Position numbers and translations under genes: made by a program
Shown: positions 53,703-63,735 of the stretch, piece by piece
How the letters are laid out: the number at the start of each line of letters is the position of its first letter
Position numbering within the stretch: position 1 is the first letter of the stretch
From: Alentia gelatinosa
Taxonomy: Eukaryota > Annelida > Polychaeta > Phyllodocida > Polynoidae
Assembly (NCBI GenBank): GCA_950022655.1
Contig: OX465583.1
Span: 70,195,152-70,259,151, forward strand
Reading direction: 5' to 3'
Length of the DNA stretch: 64,000 nucleotides
The notes under the pieces: model-generated
What the model saw: the letters and a program-made list of their open reading frames with translations, nothing else
What the model was told of the DNA's origin: nothing
The model's database searches: none

Positions 53703-53812
53703 GAGTTGTCTCCTGTATTAACTACCATATAAGGAATAGAGTAGTCCCAGTAGCCAATGACTGCATTCCGAGCAAACCACAACCTTCACCCTGACCTCCT
53801 TACGATGTATAT
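53703..53812 (-). repeat. AAGGAGGTCAGG family, inverted half
   Basis: Reverse complement of about 45940-46043 (GCCAATGACTGCATTC, CACCCTGACCTCCTTA). Confidence 0.55.
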
Positions 53813-54225
53813 AAGTGGATTGTAATTGTGTTTATGTTATCAGAAAAGCGTAATGGTGATTGATAAAGAAGTGTGTTACATAAAGACTATTTAGTAGTAG
53901 GTATATATGTAACATAAGGTGTTTATATGATTACATGCTGTAAACCGAAATACTACTGACAAATGGTCTCCATACCATAGTTTACTGATATATTACTGTG
54001 TACTTTTTATTTTTTTCCTTCATTACATCCCTTTACATCATGAAGAGTACTACTGTGAAATTGTTAAACTAGACTTGAACTAGATCATATGTGGAAACCA
54101 AATTGACTGTACTCTGGACCACAGAGGGCCCGGGTGGAAGAACGGCAGTGTTGCCGAACTCGGTGTATATGTATAAATGCATTCCCTAAATAGAATTTAC
54201 AAAAAAAAAAAATATATATATTTAT
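53813..54225. other. No gene; possible LINE 3' end
   Basis: About 54120-54205 (GTGGAAGAACGGCAGTGTTG ... AAATGCATTCCCTAAATAG then an A-run) looks like a transcribed 3' end, but it cannot be assigned. Confidence 0.25.
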
Positions 54226-54300
54226 AGCGCTTTGGGACGGTTCTACAGTCGAGAGTTGACCTAAAATCTAATGGGCCACAACCACCCACATATCATCGAT
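54226..54300 (-). repeat. AAGGAGGTCAGG family, other inverted half
   Basis: GCTTTGGGACGGTTCTACAG and GGGCCACAACCACCC are the reverse of 44205-44270. With 53703-53812 it makes one copy split by about 410 bp. Confidence 0.5.
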
Positions 54301-54660
54301 TACTAGACCAGTGGCACCACACACCGATGGCACCTGGTCTGATGGCACCTCTTCGGACCGATGGTAACATTTTTCCTAGATCGATGGCACCACTGCCTAG
54401 ACTGAGAGCACCACTCATGGTTATTGCCAGTTTATACTGTTTATGACGAAATTATTGACGGAAGGACTATGTCCAGAACGGCCCCCAATAGTTCCAGGCA
54501 GTGACTCGATCACTTCATAAATACTCAAAATGGCTAGGGTGTTGTTTTCTTAATCTATTTAAACTACATAAGATACGAAAACGATCTAACTATTGGCGGA
54601 AACGATATAAGCTATCGGTCAAAGATTCCGTCCATATGTCCCGACGCTACAAGAGGAGAG
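54301..54660. other. No gene; short GATGGCACC repeat
   Basis: About 54308-54420 holds several imperfect copies of ACCGATGGCACC(T/A). Confidence 0.4.
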
Positions 54661-54800
54661 ATACATGAACAAGATGGTTAACCTGGAACAAAGCTTAAAG
54701 CGGCCCAGAACAGACCTTTACTCTCACTCACCCCTTTACCATGGAGCCAAGTTGTGGGCTAGAATCCCTAGTGAAATCCATTTAAAAAGGTATTAAAAGA
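54661..54800 (+). pseudogene. Possible LINE reverse-transcriptase C-terminal remnant
   Basis: The plus-strand reading from about 54664 (NKMVNLEQSLKRPRTDLY ... PLYHGAKLWARIPSEI, then stop) resembles the end of non-LTR polymerases (LYxGAxLWNxLP). The run is short and lacks catalytic motifs. An AATAAA at about 55375 could belong to the same 3' UTR. Confidence 0.35.
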
Positions 54801-55944
54801 AATGAATCTCACCAATGTTCTAGGGGGTTTACTCAGAAAAATTATGAAATATTTTGCTATAGATCCCACATTGCTGGTTGTGTATCTTGTTCATCTCTCT
54901 CATGCACCTCCACCTGCTCACCCAAGGGTCTATTTGTCACTAATCAGCATTCTATTGTTTGCTGTGTATCTGTATGTCTGTTTTATGTGTATATTTGTGT
55001 GTCTTCAGGATTGACCTTATGCATTCTAAGATATTGAATTGGAAAACAGTACGTTTGATGTGTCCTGGTAATCATTGAAATGACCGAGCTATAACTGTAC
55101 AAGTCTAAAGAGGTAACATAAAAATATGTGACTATATCAAAAACATGTACTATACTGAAAGAGAAGTTATCACACATATTCCTATGTAATGTACTTTGTT
55201 GTATGTACCGTATATCACCGGAGGACTGTGAATGTAATCAGAAGTCATTCTTTGTAGTTATTTGTTGTTGTGGGAAGTGTATTCCAACCCCAACTGTGTG
55301 TCACTATCTGTTGTTGTGTGACGGAAACATTGGAAGATCGCGGTTTTTTCTTCTGTGAAATGTATTTCGTCGGAAATAAACTCTTTTTCAAAAACAAAAA
55401 ATAGATCGTTTTCTCATAGTATTTCATAGCTGTTCGGCCATAAGTACATGGTTCGGATTAGCCAATAGTCATTTCACTCTGTGAGTGTCTTTTCGGTCGA
55501 AGTTTCTTTGCTGCGATAGAACTGAGAAGTTGATTAAGAGTATTTCCTGATGGGAATAAATAAATGATTCCAGTCACAATCAACATAATAATATCAGGCG
55601 TTAGCACACACCTGATATAATGTGGAAATACAGAGTTGCGCAAATTATAAACGGCAATTCTATTGTCCCATCAGACTGACTATGTATTCAGAGGGGCTGT
55701 CAGGTTTCTTAAAGCCTCTTCCATATTACATGTAGACTCGATGGCTTCCTCAAATCACTTTCTGGTCTTCCTCCTATCTTTCAGCCATTGGATTCATCCT
55801 TAGCCAAAGGAGAACTGTCTGTGTGTATTTGAAGGGATGTGTGTTTGCTTCCAAGAGCATTTAAACAGGTTTTAATTGAAAGCTGTTCTGGAAAGGAGTA
55901 GAATCCCACAGACTTACAAATGACATTGATTTACTAGGTATGTG
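54801..55944. other. No gene; possible 3'-UTR-like sequence
   Basis: GGAAATAAACTC at about 55372 is a possible poly(A) signal for the remnant above. The rest is unrecognised. Confidence 0.3.
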
Positions 55945-56850
55945 GTATGATTTATTTATTATATACCCGTGCACGAAACTAACGCCTATAATGTATAGAA
56001 GTAATGTTTGGATATTGCATGTGTGTGCGCGAAATTCAGTGTTCGGGCACCGGGTGCACAAAACAGGAAGCAGTTAACTTGTTGCCGACTGTATATCACA
56101 CACATGAACCAGCGAAAAAAAAGACTAAAGGCGATGCATTAGTATCGACTGTAAATATACACAATTAAAACCCATGAAATACACAAATACATTATTAAAT
56201 ATTAAACATTGAGATACAAGGTTAAAAGTATAAATGAAATTGGCATGCCATAGCAAAGAACTTGGCCATAGCGGGAGGTCTCTGCACGGCCGACAGCTTG
56301 CAAAATGTAAACAACCGATGACGTCAGAACGTTGTTATGGAGAGTGATAGCGGGGGGTTGTAGCAGAGATTGTTAATAAGCGCAAGCACCATGGGAGTTC
56401 TGCTGGGAGAGTGAGAGGTTGATGACGACACAGGCACAAGAACAGTCGGCAACCAGCTAGATACGGCTCACTCGCCCAGCATATGCTTTGTCCCTACTCT
56501 TAATGAAGTAAAACAAAGAATGTGTATGGAGATTGACAAGTTGATGATGTCACAGGCTCCAGCCTTGCTTTCAGTTTAAGAGCAACGTCATCTTGAAAAC
56601 CAGGATACGAGTACACGATGCTGTGCCCGCCGACATTGACGATGGCGTTTCGGTAAATAATCAATTATTTCAAAGGATTTGGGGGTATATAATAAATAGA
56701 ATACAGTCTAGGCTACGATTGACGTCGTTTTGTACTTGGTCCTAGCTCCAGTTTTACGTCCTTCGCTCTACGAGCTCAGGACGTACAACTGGAGCTAGGA
56801 CCACGTACAAAACGACGTCCACGTAGCCTAAGCCTGTATTCTCTAAATAT
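55945..56850 (+). mobile_element. Long ATIR-hairpin element, TATTATATACCC family
   Basis: TTTATTATATACCCGTGCAC (about 55955) and GGGGGTATATAATAAATA (about 56682) are inverted. A hairpin (56700-56845) follows with arms ACAGTCTAGGCTACG and CGTAGCCTAAGCCTGT and inner AAACGACGTC / GACGTCGTTT words. At about 900 bp it is the longest of its kind here; no open frame is found inside. Confidence 0.55.
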
Positions 56851-56939
56851 ACAATCTCCCAGACAGGTATAAGGTGCAATGGACTGTAGACAATTGTGCA
56901 GAAGTTGACGGGAATGCAATTCCCATCTCGTTTTGTAGC

Positions 56940-57165
56940 ATTTACAGCATGGTGAGGTCGTTTTATATTTATCATACATCCAAAATAATCAAATCTTACC
57001 ATAGATTGGGATAGAAGATATGTCAGCGTGAAAGCCCACACACTGCTGATATTTGAACGTGTGCAGTATTACAGTGTACTGCACAGGGTTCAGTATACAA
57101 TCTATACTGTATGGGGAGCAGCGGTAGGTAATTATCAAATATACTGCATGGGTATATAAAAATGG
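56940..57165 (-). repeat. Inverted copy of the 51568 segment
   Basis: Read on the minus strand it starts TATATACCCATGCAGTAT and matches 51575-51770. Confidence 0.6.
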
Positions 57166-57439
57166 TTTACAATGGTATGACCTGTTTTTTTAGAACGTGC
57201 CTGCACGTTCTATATGTGTTGCCTAAAGGTTAGTGTGGTCACAAATAGACTTCAAGCATACAAAAAACACTATCCTTTCACTATCTGCATGCTATTCATT
57301 GTGATACTGGCAAAGGAGCAGTGTCCCAGTGTATTAGAAGTTGGCCCAACTGACCATGACCAATCACTCAAGACTGAAATACCCCATCGACCTACTGGTG
57401 CTTCATATATTTGCATCCTAGACTCAGGTTGTGTTTCTC

Positions 57440-57597
57440 TAGTTTCGTGACAAAAGTGTTAGACAGACATGAAAAGCGGCACCAGCAGTGCAAGCAAGAT
57501 CGGACAAAACAAAGTCTAATGTCTAGTTCTTATGAAACCGGACAAACCAGCTAGACGCCATCTAGACATGTCACGAAACTAGTGAAACAGGTCCCAG
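57440..57597. repeat. Short copy of the window-start element
   Basis: TAGTTTCGTGACAAAAGTGT and CATGTCACGAAACTAGTG are inverted ends; AAACAGGTCCCAG follows as at 259-271. Confidence 0.6.
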
Positions 57598-58480
57598 ATT
57601 GCCGTTAACGTGGCTCTGGTCCTGCATAGGTTTATCGATGCGGAAAAGAGCTACCACCGTGTGCATGTTTGGGGTAACAACAAGACTGCATTAGCGGTGT
57701 TTCTTACTGACACCAGTTCATCCCCGGGAGCCTCTTTGTTCGCATGTTAACCCTCCCAGCCACATCTCATTTACAGCTTTTAAAGGCATATCCTGCAATT
57801 CACAGGAATATATATGTTTAATTATCCGTCAAAACCTGATCTTTCTGATTGATTATAATTCTAAATGATCAAATTTAATGTTTTGTCCAGTTTATCCGAC
57901 AGTTAAAATAGGGCAATTTACATTTGCTCAATTTACATAAGAAATGAACTGAAAAATATGGTTTTCTTCAATTCTCTCAAAAACAAAAACGGTGACCTAA
58001 GATTTATAAACTTCGATGTGTAGTACTATACGACTACTATATTCTGTGAAAGTTTGAGGGAAATGACATGGGGTTTACTATCTGAAAATTAACTTCTTAA
58101 AATTTCCATATATTCTTTTGTATAATTATCATAATATTGATCCCTGAATCAAAAACTAGCACGGCGACCCAAGAAACCAGTTTCTACTGATAATTAACAA
58201 TATTTATATATATATGCCTTTAAAGGCAATTCAGACAATTCACGCAGGCGCCACCTGACAATTTTTAAATATTGTCAATTGTCCACTTTATCCAATTTCA
58301 ATAGGTAGGCCTAGTATAGGTGAATTTACATTTGCTTGATTTACATAGATAATGTATTGGAAACTATGGTTTTCCTTAAGCCTTTTAAAAACAAAGAGGG
58401 TGACCTATGGTTTTTAAAAATGTATAGTACTATGCATCTATTATATATTGGCGCTGATTATTTGAGTTCCCCATAAGGCC
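57598..58480. other. No gene; two diverged similar blocks
   Basis: 57775-58000 and 58210-58440 share TTTAAAGGCA, TTTATCC, TTTACATTTGCT and GGTGACCTA in the same order, a decayed duplication. Confidence 0.4.
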
Positions 58481-58680
58481 CGTTTCCATTGGCCGATGAA
58501 GACGGTGTAGAGTTTTTTGAGTTCGCCTAATAGCCTATTTATACTTTGCGTCAGAAGTGTTAAAGGTCCGTCGATGGTCCCTGACTGTATATCGATGAAG
58601 ACAATGGAAATTGGCTTTTAGGAGAACACAAAAATCTAAACCGTTTTCGTCAGCCAATGGAAACAGGCCTTAAAAGTCTG
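58481..58680. repeat. GGCCCGTTTCCATTGG family MITE
   Basis: AGGCCCGTTTCCATTGGCC and GCCAATGGAAACAGGCCT are inverted ends. The body matches 37392-37584. Confidence 0.55.
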
Positions 58681-59090
58681 TCGGGGAGGCCATCGACTGT
58701 GTGTCGGTATCAATTTATCGGTGAGGGTGTATTGTATGCACTGTTTCTACTATATTTTCTGGTTACAAACCGATTTGAATGATATAGCAGCATAATCTAT
58801 GCAAAAATGATCTATGAGCATTCTCTGCAGATCTTGTTTCCATTAACCAATCTGGCGTAAGTGAATTAAAAAAAAATTTTGGTGGTTCCCGACTGCAGAA
58901 CGGTGCCAAATAGTTGGCCAATGGAAAAAAACAACTTATAATCAGATGAAACAGACCAAATATGTTTCCGTTATCCAACACCCATTAACTAGAAAAGCTC
59001 TTCATCCACCCATATATCCACGAGAAATGGGATGCTTTCCCTCACTGTTTCCTTTCTCAGACCCATGCCTACCATCTCAGCAGTATCCTT

Positions 59091-59450
59091 TATCCTACCC
59101 CTAATAAAAAACCGCCATAGACTTAACATAGGGAAATTTTATGTGGCAGGCCGTGACATAAAGTGTTTTTTATGCCACTAGAGTAATAACAATATTGACC
59201 AATCAGAGAGCAGGATGTCAGCTACTATGTTCTGTTGGTCATTGACTCAATATTTATCTTTTAGTAATACAAAACCATAGACGAGGTAGGATAAATACGA
59301 AACCGAACTCGAGTTAGACTTGTCAATGTCTATGCCACTCTGGTCAGGTCTGCTCTTCACTACACTCGGCTACGCCTGTGTAGTAATACGCGACCTTCCC
59401 GTCGTGGCATAAATATTGTCAAGTCTAACTCTTGTTCGGTTTCTACTAAT
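59091..59450 (+). mobile_element. ATIR-hairpin element, TTTATCCTACCC family, ends defined by empty site
   Basis: (T)ATCCTACCCC, CATAGACTTAACAT box, inverted GAGGTAGGATAAA (about 59293), then hairpin (59300-59440: ACTCGAGTTAGACTTG and CAAGTCTAACTCTTGTTCGG, tip TCGGCTACGCCTG), end GGTTTCTACTAA(T). Compared with the second duplicate copy, the segment and hairpin are present or absent together, with no clear target-site duplication. Confidence 0.7.
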
Positions 59451-59522
59451 TTCCTTTTTTACTGGAACTTCAAAAACATGCATCCTCCATAACTGGAGAG
59501 TGGTTGAGCAGTTTTCTATAGG

Positions 59523-59900
59523 CCTGATTCCATTGGCTGACGAAAACGGCACAGATTTTTCGAGTTAGCCAGAAAGTCTGTCGGTGGTGCCACCGACTGT
59601 GCGTCAGTATCGCAAAAATCGGTGAGGGTAGTAGTTTTCACTCAGTGACCAAGCTTTCACTCAGTGGTGGGTGGTGCCACATTGCATAATCTAAGCAAAA
59701 TAGTCATGGGTCATTTCATGAGCTTCGTCGTTTCCATTGACCAATTTTGGGTCAGCAGTGCCAAAAGTCCTGACTTTAGATTGGTGAAGGGAAATTGGGC
59801 AATGGAAATGGGTCTTATCGGTGGTTCCTGACTGCAGATCGGTGTCAAATAGTCGGCCGATGGAATCGGGCCTATAATTAAATGGAAACAGACCAAATAT
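59523..59900. repeat. GGCCTGATTCCATTGG family MITEs, overlapping copies
   Basis: GGCCTGATTCCATTGGCTGA, GTCGGTGGTGCCACCGACTG (itself palindromic) and GGCCGATGGAATCGGGCCT. Inverted ends are evident, but more than one copy is collapsed together. Confidence 0.45.
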
Positions 59901-60182
59901 CTTGCCATTCTCCAATACCATTAACCAGAAAGGTTCTTTATCAAATCCTATAACCGCGACAAATAGGACGCTTTCCTTCCCTCTTTCCTTTCCTAGACTC
60001 ATGCCTAGCATCTCAGCAGTCTCCTTTTTTATTTTTTACTGGAACTTCAAAAACATGCATCCTCCATAAGTGGAGAGTGGTTGAGCAGTTCTCTATGTGG
60101 TAGTTTTTTCTGATCTCTACTTGGTCACGGTACGGTTCTGACCACTGGCCATGCAGGCCGAACTCCTTTCAGCTTTTAGTGA

Positions 60183-60252
60183 GACAGCTTTTTTTTTTCT
60201 TTTTTTTTTCTTTTTTGTTATAGAGTATCTATGTTCAGCTATGACAGCTTTT
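60183..60252 (-). mobile_element. Tiny A-tailed retroposed fragment
   Basis: GACAGCTTTT occurs at 60183 and 60243. Between them a T-rich run (an A-tail on the minus strand) is followed by about 30 bp of body. It is consistent with a 5'-truncated retroposon insertion. Confidence 0.4.
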
Positions 60253-60392
60253 CTCTGTAAGGCTGCATTGGAACATATCAGAAACCACATTCCGTCCTCA
60301 ATCCATAATTGTGTCTGCAGGCAAGCGTGCCCAGGTACTCTGTCAGTTACTCCAGCCTCTATTAATGCTATATATATATGTGTTAGTGTCTT

Positions 60393-61012
60393 ACATGTGT
60401 CCATAGAAAACACATAGGGAGTGTGTATCTCCATGCCCACAGCATACAGATATACCCACCTGATATAAAGTGTGCATAGAAAGCATATAGGGAGTGTGTA
60501 TCATAATACCTGGAGCATACAGATATATCCACCTAATACAAAGTGTCCATAGAAACACATAGGGAGTGTGTATCACCATAACAGGAGCATACAGATATAT
60601 CCACCTAATACAAAGCGTCCATAGAAACACATAGGGAGTGTGTATCACCATATCCCGAGCATAAAGATATATCCACTTAATACAAAGTGTCCATAGAAAA
60701 CACATAGGGAGTGTGTATCACCATATCCCGAGCATAAAGATATATCCACTTAATACAAAGTGTCCATAGAAAACACATAGGGAGTGTGTATCATAATACC
60801 TGGAGCATATAGATATATTCACCTAATACAAAGCGTCCATAGAAACACATAGGGAGTGTGTATCACCATATCCCGAGCATAAAGATATATCCACTTAATA
60901 CAAAGTGTCCATAGAAAACACATAGGGAGTGTGTATCATAATACCTGGAGCATATAGATATATTCACCTAATACAAACTGTCCATAGAAAACACATAGGG
61001 AGTTTGTATGGA
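60393..61012. repeat. 72-73 bp satellite, about 8-9 units
   Basis: CACATAGGGAGTGTGTATC (or a one-base variant) starts at 60411, 60484, 60556, 60628, 60701 and 60774 and continues to about 61000. Units alternate between CACCATATCCCGAGC and CATAATACCTGGAGC subtypes. The repetitive open frame on the minus strand is a by-product of the 72-bp (24-codon) period. Confidence 0.9.
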
Positions 61013-61434
61013 CATACACATACGCATACGTCACGACGTTTCTCTGATCTTTAATCAGTTTCTTTAGGCTTTCACATATATAGAATATATAAAATCAATA
61101 AAAATACAACAGAATACCATACACAGTTGTTTTTCTCCTTTGTACCCATCTTTTCGTCATCCATTGCCACCGCATCTTGATGAATTTAGAGTTGAGTATC
61201 AGGAATTTCATCTGAACGCTCAGCAGCGCGTTGAATGTGTTTGATTTAGTATAAAATTCAATTTGAAAAACATGAGGAGGGGAGGAGGAGGGTTTTTCAT
61301 GAATATAGGACTGAATTACTTGACTCGCGGTATTCTGATAGGTTTTCTGCATTATACATTGAGATGATGTATAGGTTAACAATCAAAACTGAAATGTCAT
61401 TTGAATGGCTGATCTTGTTAGTGCTTGCTCCGGA
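61013..61434. other. No feature seen
   Basis: No recognised gene or repeat. Confidence 0.3.
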
Positions 61435-61715
61435 AGGCCCGGCGTCCACCTACTAGGATATGGCTCCGATATGGTCTACGATGCACCTCCCGATAAAAAA
61501 TGAAAATCGCGTCGGAAGGTCACTTAATATCGGGGCAGTTGACCACGTTTTTGCAATTAGACACTGATTAAAAACCCCATACAATGCGTGGTGAATTGGC
61601 ATGTCTACATATGTCTATGATTTGCACCTTCCCGATATGTCTCAGATATTGACATTTTGTATCGGTGCCATATCGGAAGGTCTAAATTTCTTTGTAGTTG
61701 GTGGACGTCAGGCCT
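61435..61715. mobile_element. MITE, GGCCCGGCGTCCACC family
   Basis: AGGCCCGGCGTCCACCTACT and AGTTGGTGGACGTCAGGCCT are inverted ends. The body matches 28707-28965. Confidence 0.65.
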
Positions 61716-61716
61716 A

Positions 61717-61857
61717 AAGCCCGGTGTCCACCAACTACAATGGACATTTAAGACCTTCCGATGGACTTCAATGAGTAACATCAAAAACATACAGACAATC
61801 GGGAAACCCACACCCACAAACGCCGATTCTGGTCCTAGTAGGTTTACGCCAGGCCTT
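61717..61857. mobile_element. Short MITE of the same terminal type, adjacent
   Basis: AGCCCGGTGTCCACCAACTA and TAGGTTTACGCCAGGCCT are inverted ends. It abuts the previous element, with TAA and TAG flanks. Confidence 0.5.
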
Positions 61858-61859
61858 AG

Positions 61860-62144
61860 CCTTGAAATCCTAAAGAAGAAAACAACTAAATTTGGTCTCC
61901 ACGAGTTTGATGCGGAGTGACTTGAACTCAGCAATAGCTGAGTAAAATATACCACGTAGCGTTCAAAGGAGAACAATAATTTTAGCCAAAACGAGTTGCT
62001 TTCTGTATCTATCTCACCCTTGGACACACTAAAAGAAAGGATGATACACAGGATATAGACCGTGGCCTGCAATACTCATATGGGCATGGAGAACGAGTTT
62101 CATATTTTAAATATGTAGGACAAAAATACCAGGGGTGAGATAAT
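61860..62144 (-). mobile_element. ATIR-hairpin element, TTATCTCACCCC family
   Basis: AAAGAAGAAAACAACTAAAT, partial hairpin, TATCTCACCCTTGG (about 62012) and terminal CAGGGGTGAGATAA. The hairpin arms are unequal. Confidence 0.55.
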
Positions 62145-62613
62145 GCGTAATGCGATATTCATGACCGAACCAGTGTCGAAGGAAATGAAATCTGACATCA
62201 ACTTTTCATCAGAGGTTTCTTTTTCTAGCATTTGCTACCTTTAGATGTTATGATAAACAATTTCTGAAGAAATAGCATTTCATTAATGCAGAAATTACCA
62301 TTTTCCCTATCTTAACCTTGTAAAGTCTAGGGCCCAATTAAAGCCAGGGTAGAACTTAATATGAAGGTATTCAAACTCGAACACAAGAGTTTGTGGTTCT
62401 ACACTACATTGATTTTAATGACAACTGGAGATTCTCATATACACATGGCTGGTGGCATCTTGCTGCAGGTTGAGCTTGCAACCTCTGTGCTGTGATTGGC
62501 TGTTGAATGAACAGCCAATGAGGAATAGCCATTCTAGTTCCGGTCTGCCGCACATGTCAGGAGGGCTGCTCATGATACAAACAATTAACTAACAACTAAG
62601 AGAATCGTTGTTA
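62145..62613. other. No feature seen
   Basis: A short inverted pair TTGGCTGTTGA / AACAGCCAATGAGG lies near 62500-62522; nothing else is recognised. Confidence 0.3.
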
Positions 62614-63008
62614 AGCCCGATGCACATCTACCGATTTCGGAACATTGATGTATCTTTGTCGGTGACAAAGGAACATTAATTTGTATCAGGCGAGGCATCC
62701 TAACGGAGTCGGTCCTAGTCTGTAGATGTAGGATAGCTAGGCAAGGGTCAGCCAATGATTAGTGACCTCAGCTCCCTTGAGATGTTATTTTGTTGCCGAC
62801 GATTTGGCAATCGATGTTCCTAAATCGCTCGCCAAATGTTTATCAACATGTTGATAAATCCAGTTGCCTACAACAGAACGTTGGTAAATGGCCCCTGATT
62901 GGGTGGCCGACACAGGCCGAGCGGTTATATGATTTGCCTGGGACAAGTTCACTGACTCCTATACAATTTGGGAAGTAACCGTTCCGCCCTAAATCGGTAG
63001 ATGTGCAC
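62614..63008. mobile_element. Harbinger-like MITE (6878 family), right end joined to F1
   Basis: AGCCCGATGCACATCTACCG start with TTA before it; the right end CGGTAGATGTGCAC breaks into F1 sequence, so the terminal bases and the duplication are lost. Confidence 0.6.
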
Positions 63009-63165
63009 ACAATATCCCTGCTAGGTGCCATCATTGAGATTATAGGAATCTTTGGATTGCATTGATGTAAGTCTTTAGCACAGGAGGCAGGCCAGTGGAT
63101 TCTCAAGGCTCTAACCTCAGTTCTGTAAGAATTCTTCTCCTATAGAGCGTAGTGAGAGTACACAA
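63009..63165 (-). repeat. F1 element, partial
   Basis: GGTGCCATCATTGAGATTAT, AGGAGGCAGGCCAGTGGATT, AAGAATTCTTCTCC and TAGAGCGTAGTGAGAGTAC. It lacks the outer GAGAGGGGTG end. Confidence 0.55.
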
Positions 63166-63439
63166 TTTATGAATCTACGAAAGATAGACTATAAAATTCT
63201 ACATAATCAACAATGTTGATTGTTCTACCAAATCATTGAAGCTGTTAATAAACACTGTTAATACAATCGTGACTCCATCATTATTTACTACTATACTAAG
63301 ACCCACTCAGGGACCAGAACCTACTAATATAAAAAAAAGAAGAAAAAAAGATGAGCAGCACCATCGACTCCCAGAGTACCTCAGTACCGAAATAACAATA
63401 GAGTATAACCTTGAAAACGCCTATGTGGTAGTCGTAACG

Positions 63440-63735
63440 TCGGTTCTATACAATAATATCAAGAAACGTTACGAAATTTCATACAATTTAAAGGCATGCG
63501 TTGTTTTCGCAGAATGATATCACGAAGCAGAGCTGAGTGATATCTGTAGCAGAAGACAACAAATGCCATGTAAACAATTGTATGAAATTAAGTGACGTTT
63601 AGATTTTATCCTACCCCGTCACATATTTAAAACTTCATATGTCACCTGTGTCATATAAATATTATATGGCATAACCGTGGCATACAGCCACTCCATGTTA
63701 AGTCTATGGAGATTTATATGAGGGGTAGGATAAAC
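63440..63735 (-). mobile_element. ATIR-hairpin element, TTTATCCTACCC family
   Basis: Hairpin (tip GAAGCAGAGCTGAG, about 63523) then TTTTATCCTACCCCGTC (about 63604), GTTAAGTCTATGG box and terminal AGGGGTAGGATAAA. It is nearly the same as 2283-2554. Confidence 0.6.

Larger units (their letters stand above)
58881..60096. repeat. Segmental tandem duplication, first copy interrupted
   Basis: 58881-59090 plus 59451-59521 matches 59815-60096 (shared ACAGACCAAATAT, CTCAGCAGT, ACTTCAAAAACATGCATCCT, GAGAGTGGTTGAGCAGTT). The first copy carries the element at 59091-59450; the second keeps the empty site at about 60023-60037. Confidence 0.7.

Noticed and set aside
60391..60705. 104-codon minus-strand frame with repeated WTLCIRWIYLYA
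   Set aside because: It is a translation of the 72-bp satellite, not a gene.
60393..61012. CRISPR array
   Set aside because: Units are contiguous 72-73 bp satellite repeats without unique spacers, in eukaryote-like DNA.
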